64,000 bases of DNA from Nostoc sp. C052. Lineage in GTDB: Bacteria > Cyanobacteriota > Cyanobacteriia > Cyanobacteriales > Nostocaceae. The notes under the pieces are model-generated. The model had not been told where the DNA came from, did not search any database, and was given only the letters and a program-made list of their open reading frames with translations. This document shows positions 59,407-64,000 of this stretch, one piece after another; position 1 is the stretch's first letter, and the number at the start of each line of letters is the position of its first letter. The stretch covers positions 2,542,001 to 2,606,000 of the forward strand of contig NZ_CP040272.1 of assembly GCF_013393905.1 (NCBI RefSeq), read 5' to 3'. The translations under genes and the position numbers were made by a program.

Positions 59407-61305
59407 TTAAAATAAACAGGCTGCGGCTGCTTGGATGCGTTCTAAAGGCTGAACTGAGCGAGGAAGTATTGGTAAGCGAACTATTGTCAAACCTGGAAAA
59501 TTTGTCTCGCAGTCATTGCAATTAATGGTTGCTGTAGAATTAAAGCGGTTGAGAACAAGGTAATTCTGGCTCACACCTATTTCTTGCATAGATTTGAACA
59601 GGCGTTGTTGTTCGGCAAGTACACTAGTCTGGTTAAGTGTAACCCCAATGAACTCTGCTTGTTGTGGGTCTTTTAGCACTTTTTGGGCTTTGACTACGCG
59701 CTGTCGCAAAGTTCGTAAACGCCCCATAAACTCTGTACGACCAAGGACATTCTGATACTTGATCCAGAGTTTGAAAATCCAAGCTAGCCAGTCTGCTAAT
59801 GCAGTTGGCATTTCTAGAAAACGTAGAAGATGACCTGTAGGAGCAGTGTCTAAAATAATTAAGTCTTCTTCTTGTTGCTCTAGCAATTCCATTACTGTTA
59901 ACAGGGAAAGTATTTCATCAATCCCTGGTAAAGCTTGATCGACAATTTTGCGCCAAGCAACAGGAGCATAGGCCATTTCAATAACTTCGCTTGTTTGGGT
60001 TTCGCCACTCATCATTTGAGCTAGTTCCCATAGGTAATCGGCTCTGAATTGATCGAGAATGCGATCGCCATTCACTTCCTGACCTCGAAGATTGGCAGTT
60101 ATTTGATATGGTTCGTGTCCTAAACTCAGACCAAAGGCATCACCCAAGGAGTGGGCTGGATCGATAGAAACCATGCGAATTTTGCGATCAGGATGTTGTT
60201 GAGCCATAGCCCAACCAATGGCAGCTGCTACTGTGGTCTTGCCTACTCCACCTTTACCGCCAATTAGTAACAGGCGGCGACCTTTGGTGAGAAAATCTCC
60301 AAAGCTAGGAGGAATTGTTTCAGGCCATTGAACTGGGAGTAGATCAATAGGAGATAACGGTTCCATCTGAGGAACATGGATTTGGTCGATCAGATGGCTG
60401 AGGGCTACAATCCCCAGAGGCTCTTCATCTTGCTGTGGCACAATAAACATCGGCTTTCCGTTAGCAAGAGCCGTATACTGGCTGATGAGCGGTTGTTGTT
60501 CTTGGTAACGATCTGGGTCAGTCGCACTGGCAAGGATTTGGTTAACAAACAATCCTCCGCAAGGAACCTGCATGGCTTGTAAGGCTTCTAGGAATCGTTT
60601 TGACTCCAACCAACTCATTGGTTCGGCGATCGCAACTAACAAACAAGCAGTATGGGTAGGATCTTGAAGCAGACGACGACCTTGCGATAGTTCAGCTTTC
60701 AGGGTATGCAAAAAGTCGTCAGCGCGATCGGGTGTATAACTTCCAGCAAAGGTCTTGCTAATATACCGATGCTTTTCTTGAAACAGTTCAAGAGAGTGGA
60801 GGAAAGTGTCTAAAAAGTCCATCAATCCAAACAAGTTGAGAGTATGACCGCTAGGAGCCATATCAACTACTACTCGATCTACTTGTTGCTCCTGAAAAAG
60901 GCGTTGGATTTCTAACAAGCCCATCAACTCGTCCAGTCCAGGCCAATTTAAATCCCAAACTGGCAGCAAGTCTGCTCCTTCAACAAAACTACCGCGCTCC
61001 ACTAAAAGTTCTAACACCTGACCATAACGTTCTTTAAACTCTTGTAGCAAACGCTTTGCATCCAACGCCCTTACTAGTAGATTGGGTAGTTCCGCTATGG
61101 GGTGAGGAATGTCATCAACGCTAACTTGTAAGACATCTCCAAGAGAGTGAGCCGGATCGGTTGAGATTAAAAGAATTTGCTCATTGGCAAATTTCTGCGC
61201 CCAACGACATGCAAAGGTGCAGGAGATTGTCGTTTTTCCGACTCCACCTTTGCCGCTAAACATAGCAAGGTGTAGGTTATCAAAAAGTTCCATCCCATTT
61301 GTCAT
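59407..61305 (-). CDS. Double ArsA/GET3-family ATPase
   Basis: 632 residues made of two homologous P-loop ATPases: first P-loop SGKGGVGKTT at about 17-26, second GGKGGVGKTT near 347-356. Each half has STDPAHSLGD or SIDPAHSLGD (switch I) and VVDMAPSGHTLNL or ILDTAPTGHLLRF (switch II). ArsA uses this layout for arsenite export, GET3 for delivering hydrophobic proteins. No arsB, arsR or arsC is nearby, and it lies upstream of the gvp genes, so a chaperone-like role for gas vesicle proteins is a better guess (inference). Confidence 0.85.
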   Translation of the reverse strand: MTNGMELFDNLHLAMFSGKGGVGKTTISCTFACRWAQKFANEQILLISTDPAHSLGDVLQVSVDDIPHPIAELPNLLVRALDAKRLLQEFKERYGQVLELLVERGSFVEGADLLPVWDLNWPGLDELMGLLEIQRLFQEQQVDRVVVDMAPSGHTLNLFGLMDFLDTFLHSLELFQEKHRYISKTFAGSYTPDRADDFLHTLKAELSQGRRLLQDPTHTACLLVAIAEPMSWLESKRFLEALQAMQVPCGGLFVNQILASATDPDRYQEQQPLISQYTALANGKPMFIVPQQDEEPLGIVALSHLIDQIHVPQMEPLSPIDLLPVQWPETIPPSFGDFLTKGRRLLLIGGKGGVGKTTVAAAIGWAMAQQHPDRKIRMVSIDPAHSLGDAFGLSLGHEPYQITANLRGQEVNGDRILDQFRADYLWELAQMMSGETQTSEVIEMAYAPVAWRKIVDQALPGIDEILSLLTVMELLEQQEEDLIILDTAPTGHLLRFLEMPTALADWLAWIFKLWIKYQNVLGRTEFMGRLRTLRQRVVKAQKVLKDPQQAEFIGVTLNQTSVLAEQQRLFKSMQEIGVSQNYLVLNRFNSTATINCNDCETNFPGLTIVRLPILPRSVQPLERIQAAAACLF

Positions 61306-61561
61306 TTCTGGCGTTTTAGGATAAAGTTACTACATATTTTTGAAATTTACTTAAGTAATTCTGCTGAATAAAGCTATTTAAAACCTTAATCTTTCACGGA
61401 TGGGATGAGATTTACAAAATTTATATCCTATAGGACGGCGACAGGGAAAGCTTTACAAGAGAATGTGTAATTAACTTTGTTGAGTTACTTACAAAGATTA
61501 GCCGAGGAACTATAACTGAGGTAAAGATTTAGCCAGAGATGTCCAAAGGTAAGGAGATAAG

Positions 61562-64000
61562 ATGGTTAACAGTTCTGAAGGCGATATAAATATTGGGTGT
61601 AATGTCCAATGTATTTCTGAATACGACTTTTTTTCTGACAGTAATTTTGAGGAAATTCATTGTCCTCCACTCAAAACATACTCTCCCTACTTAGGATTAA
61701 AAACTTTTGAAATTAAAGATAAAGACAAATTTTTTGGTCGGGATAAGTGGATTGCTAATCTGGGCGATCGCTTAAAAAAAGATAATGTCCTCTTGCTTTT
61801 AGGAGCATCAGACAGTGGCAAATCATCATTGATTCGGGCAGGTTTAATTCCTTATTTGGGAAATAATAACAATTCATTAATTAATATAAGTTTTCACCCA
61901 AATGAAAATCCTTTTAAATCTCTTTATCAGTGTCTTGCTTCTACTTATGGGAAAAAGTCAAAAATAGCGGATATTGCTAGAGAAATAAGAGAAAATACTC
62001 TAATTGAAATTGTCAGATTTATCAAACAAGATTATCATTACATTCTAATTTTTATTGACCAACTTGAAGAACTGTTTACCAAAACTCAAAAGCCAGAACG
62101 CGATAAATTTGTTGCTAGTCTTTTTCAACTGTTCCAGCAGCAGGATAGCTCTGTCAAAATTGTTTTAACAATGCGATCTGATTTTTTGGATAGATTTAGT
62201 GAGTATCCCCAACTTGCGAAGATTCACGATCGCTATAGTCGTGTACTCACTAGAATGAGTGATGGAGAATTAAAGTTAGCGATCGCTGAACCTGCTGCTA
62301 GAAATGGCGTTACCTTTGAACAAGGTCTAGTTGAGCAAATTATTCATGATTTTCATCAACAAAATGATTATTTACCACTTCTGGCATACATCTTAGATGT
62401 GCTGTGGGAAAGAGAAGATATTGCAAACGGGGTTTTGAAGACAAAGACTTATAAAGAAGTCAAAGAGCAAACGTTTGGTTATTTAAGCGAAGAAGCTAAT
62501 GGATTTGTGAATGCTAGTGTTGCATGGCACGATCGCCATTCAAGAGAAAAGGAACAAGAGATTCAAAAGTTAAACCTTGCACTGACTGAATTAAAACTGC
62601 GCGAGCAATCCGCCAGGGTTTTGAATTTACTTCCTGTCAAACCGCTAGAGGGTTTGGTGCTGGCAATTCAAACAATGGGTGAGAATCTAGAGAAATACCC
62701 AAACCAGCTTCTAGCTCCTGTTTTGGGAAGCTTAAAGGAAGCAATGAACACACCCACAGAGACAAATAGCTTGCGCGGACACGAGCAAGAGGTTAATTGT
62801 CTAGCCTTTAGTCCTGATGGCAAGTTTATTGCCAGTGGCAGTAGTGATTCTACGGTGTGCTTGTGGAATATCATTGGCAATCCTACTGCTCAATTTTTGT
62901 TGGGGCATGAGCAAGAGGTTAATTGTCTAGCTTTTAGTCCTGATGGCAAGTTTCTTGTTAGTGGCAGTATTGACGGAATTTTGTGTTTATGGGATCTACA
63001 AGGTAATCTCATTACTCAACCGTGGCAGGGACATGAGGAAGGTGTTATTTCCGTCGCCTTTAGCCCAAATGGCGATGGCTGCGCCAACCCCTCCGGGATA
63101 TCCATTGTCAGTGTTGGTTTTGACGGAACTGTGTGTTTGTGGGATTTACAAGGTAACGCCATTACTCAACCTTGGCGCGGACATAAGGAAGGAGTTATTT
63201 CCATCGCTTTTAGCCCAAATAGCGATGGCATTATCAGTGTTGGTTTTGACGGAACTGTGTGTTTGTGGGATTTACAAGGTAACACCATCACTCAACCCTG
63301 GTACAAACATGAGGCAAAAATTATTTGCGTAGCCTTTAGCCCCGATCGCAAGTTTATTGTGAGTGGTAGTAGTGATTCTACAGTGCGGTTATGGGACATC
63401 CAAGGTAATCCCATCGGTCAACCTTGGCACGGACATGAAGGACATGTAAATTCTGTAGCGTTTAGCCCTGATGGCAAGTTTATTATTAGTGGTGGCTGCG
63501 ATCGCACAATACGCTTATGGAATATCAATGGCAACCCCATCACTCAACCTTGGCGTGGACATGAAGGAGAGGTTAATTCCCTAGCCTTTAGCCCCGATGG
63601 TAAGCTGATTATCAGTGGTGGCGATCGCACTGTGCGTTTGTGGGAGCTAGATCAAATACTACAAGATCGGGTCATCGGGCGATCGCAGCGCAAATATGAG
63701 AATTGGGTCAATTCTGTTGCCTTTAGCCCTGATGGTCAGCGGATTGTCAGTGCCAGCAATGATTCGACAGTGCGCTTGTGGGATATTCACGGCAACCCCA
63801 TTGGTCAACCTTGGCGGGGACATGAAAAAGAAGTTAATGCTGTTGCCTTTAGCCCTGATGGTCAGTGGATTGTCAGTGCCAGCAATGATTCGACAGTGCG
63901 CTTGTGGGATATTCACGGCAACCCCATTGGTCAACCTTGGCGGGGACATGAAAAAGAAGTTAATTCTGTTGCCTTTAGCCCTGATGGTCAGTGGATTGTC
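61562..64000 (+). CDS. nSTAND NTPase with C-terminal WD40 repeats (3' end outside window)
   Basis: At least 813 residues, open to the window end. Short N-terminus, then an nSTAND1-type NTPase: Walker A GASDSGKSS near residue 80-88, Walker B ILIFIDQLEELF near 160-171, MRSDFLDRF, LPLLAYILDVLWER. The segment before the WD repeats (NGFVNASVAWHDRHSREKEQ) looks shortened relative to related proteins. From about residue 400 at least ten WD40 units (GHExxVNSVAFSPDGxxIVS, STVRLWDI) follow. Such proteins are common in filamentous cyanobacteria and are thought to be signal-triggered switches, some in defence. ATG at 61562. The effector is not identified. Confidence 0.85.
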   Translation, partial: MVNSSEGDINIGCNVQCISEYDFFSDSNFEEIHCPPLKTYSPYLGLKTFEIKDKDKFFGRDKWIANLGDRLKKDNVLLLLGASDSGKSSLIRAGLIPYLGNNNNSLINISFHPNENPFKSLYQCLASTYGKKSKIADIAREIRENTLIEIVRFIKQDYHYILIFIDQLEELFTKTQKPERDKFVASLFQLFQQQDSSVKIVLTMRSDFLDRFSEYPQLAKIHDRYSRVLTRMSDGELKLAIAEPAARNGVTFEQGLVEQIIHDFHQQNDYLPLLAYILDVLWEREDIANGVLKTKTYKEVKEQTFGYLSEEANGFVNASVAWHDRHSREKEQEIQKLNLALTELKLREQSARVLNLLPVKPLEGLVLAIQTMGENLEKYPNQLLAPVLGSLKEAMNTPTETNSLRGHEQEVNCLAFSPDGKFIASGSSDSTVCLWNIIGNPTAQFLLGHEQEVNCLAFSPDGKFLVSGSIDGILCLWDLQGNLITQPWQGHEEGVISVAFSPNGDGCANPSGISIVSVGFDGTVCLWDLQGNAITQPWRGHKEGVISIAFSPNSDGIISVGFDGTVCLWDLQGNTITQPWYKHEAKIICVAFSPDRKFIVSGSSDSTVRLWDIQGNPIGQPWHGHEGHVNSVAFSPDGKFIISGGCDRTIRLWNINGNPITQPWRGHEGEVNSLAFSPDGKLIISGGDRTVRLWELDQILQDRVIGRSQRKYENWVNSVAFSPDGQRIVSASNDSTVRLWDIHGNPIGQPWRGHEKEVNAVAFSPDGQWIVSASNDSTVRLWDIHGNPIGQPWRGHEKEVNSVAFSPDGQWIV
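63716..64000. repeat. 126-bp near-identical tandem repeats in the WD40 region
   Basis: Units begin at 63716, 63842 and 63968 (GTTGCCTTTAGCCCTGATGG), each 126 bp or 42 codons, with only one or two base differences. This is recent expansion and may continue past the window. Confidence 0.85.

Noticed and set aside
59407..61305. Arsenical pump ATPase
   Set aside because: No arsB, arsD or arsR neighbours; the domain pair alone does not show arsenite transport.
63659..63949. Open frame on the minus strand with repeated 36-residue blocks
   Set aside because: It is antisense to the near-identical WD40 units; the repetition comes from the real gene.
63001..64000. CRISPR-like array
   Set aside because: The repeats are 126 bp, in coding phase and encode WD40 units; there are no short repeats with unique spacers anywhere in the window.

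Overview
The window looks like chromosome of a filamentous, heterocyst-type cyanobacterium (Nostocales, Nostoc-like; inferred). Visible reasons: dense HIP1 octamers (GCGATCGC), heptanucleotide tandem repeats and G/A-rich palindromic repeats, ferredoxin-type sulfite reductase, phylloquinone (men) genes, a Pix/Ptx phototaxis operon with a bilin-binding multi-GAF receptor, and gas vesicle genes. Calls were made by eye from motifs and recalled families; no database search was run.

Layout. 1-13 kb: TPR protein, sulfite reductase (sir), a small beta-barrel protein, a tandem pair of ADP-ribosylglycohydrolases, an HTH protein with an acidic tract, a membrane protein, tRNA-Arg followed by a PD-(D/E)XK homing-endonuclease-like gene, tRNA-Tyr/tRNA-Thr, and nadA. 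13-18 kb: metallophosphatase, tRNA-Ser, a four-helix-bundle (23S IVP-like) gene, a NACHT NTPase facing a small ORF across a 10-bp-period repeat, and an orphan antitoxin. 18-25 kb: DHNA-CoA thioesterase, menE, menC, menA and menF, then proA. 25-31 kb: M48 protease, a collapsed hybrid histidine kinase, a glutamate-receptor-like channel, mazG, DUF2227 protein. 31.2-32.2 kb: tRNA-Val followed by mobile-element debris (integrase N-terminus, a palindromic MITE with target duplication, a miniature IS630). 33-49 kb: a minus-strand chemotaxis operon with a complete set (pixG-H-I-J-L order) followed by a second set that looks degenerate (double CheW, short MCP-like protein, CheA-like protein lacking key residues).

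49.7-61.3 kb: a gas vesicle region in the same direction: double ArsA/GET3-like ATPase, a small coiled-coil gene with an amber stop, gvpN, gvpJ, gvpK, gvpF, a CDC48-like double AAA ATPase bracketed by a 45-bp inverted repeat, a second GvpF/L protein, gvpA, and a coiled-coil GvpC-like protein; gvpG is divergent. Three small unknown genes sit between gvpG and the ArsA-like gene. The window ends inside an nSTAND-WD40 protein with nearly identical 126-bp repeats.

Together the second half joins light-directed motility and buoyancy, both known traits of hormogonia. The most unusual points are the CDC48 and ArsA-like ATPases in a cyanobacterial gvp region, the inverted repeats around the CDC48 gene, the pseudo-chemotaxis set, the promoter-in-hairpin in front of the endonuclease gene, and a MITE family with 10-bp target duplications.
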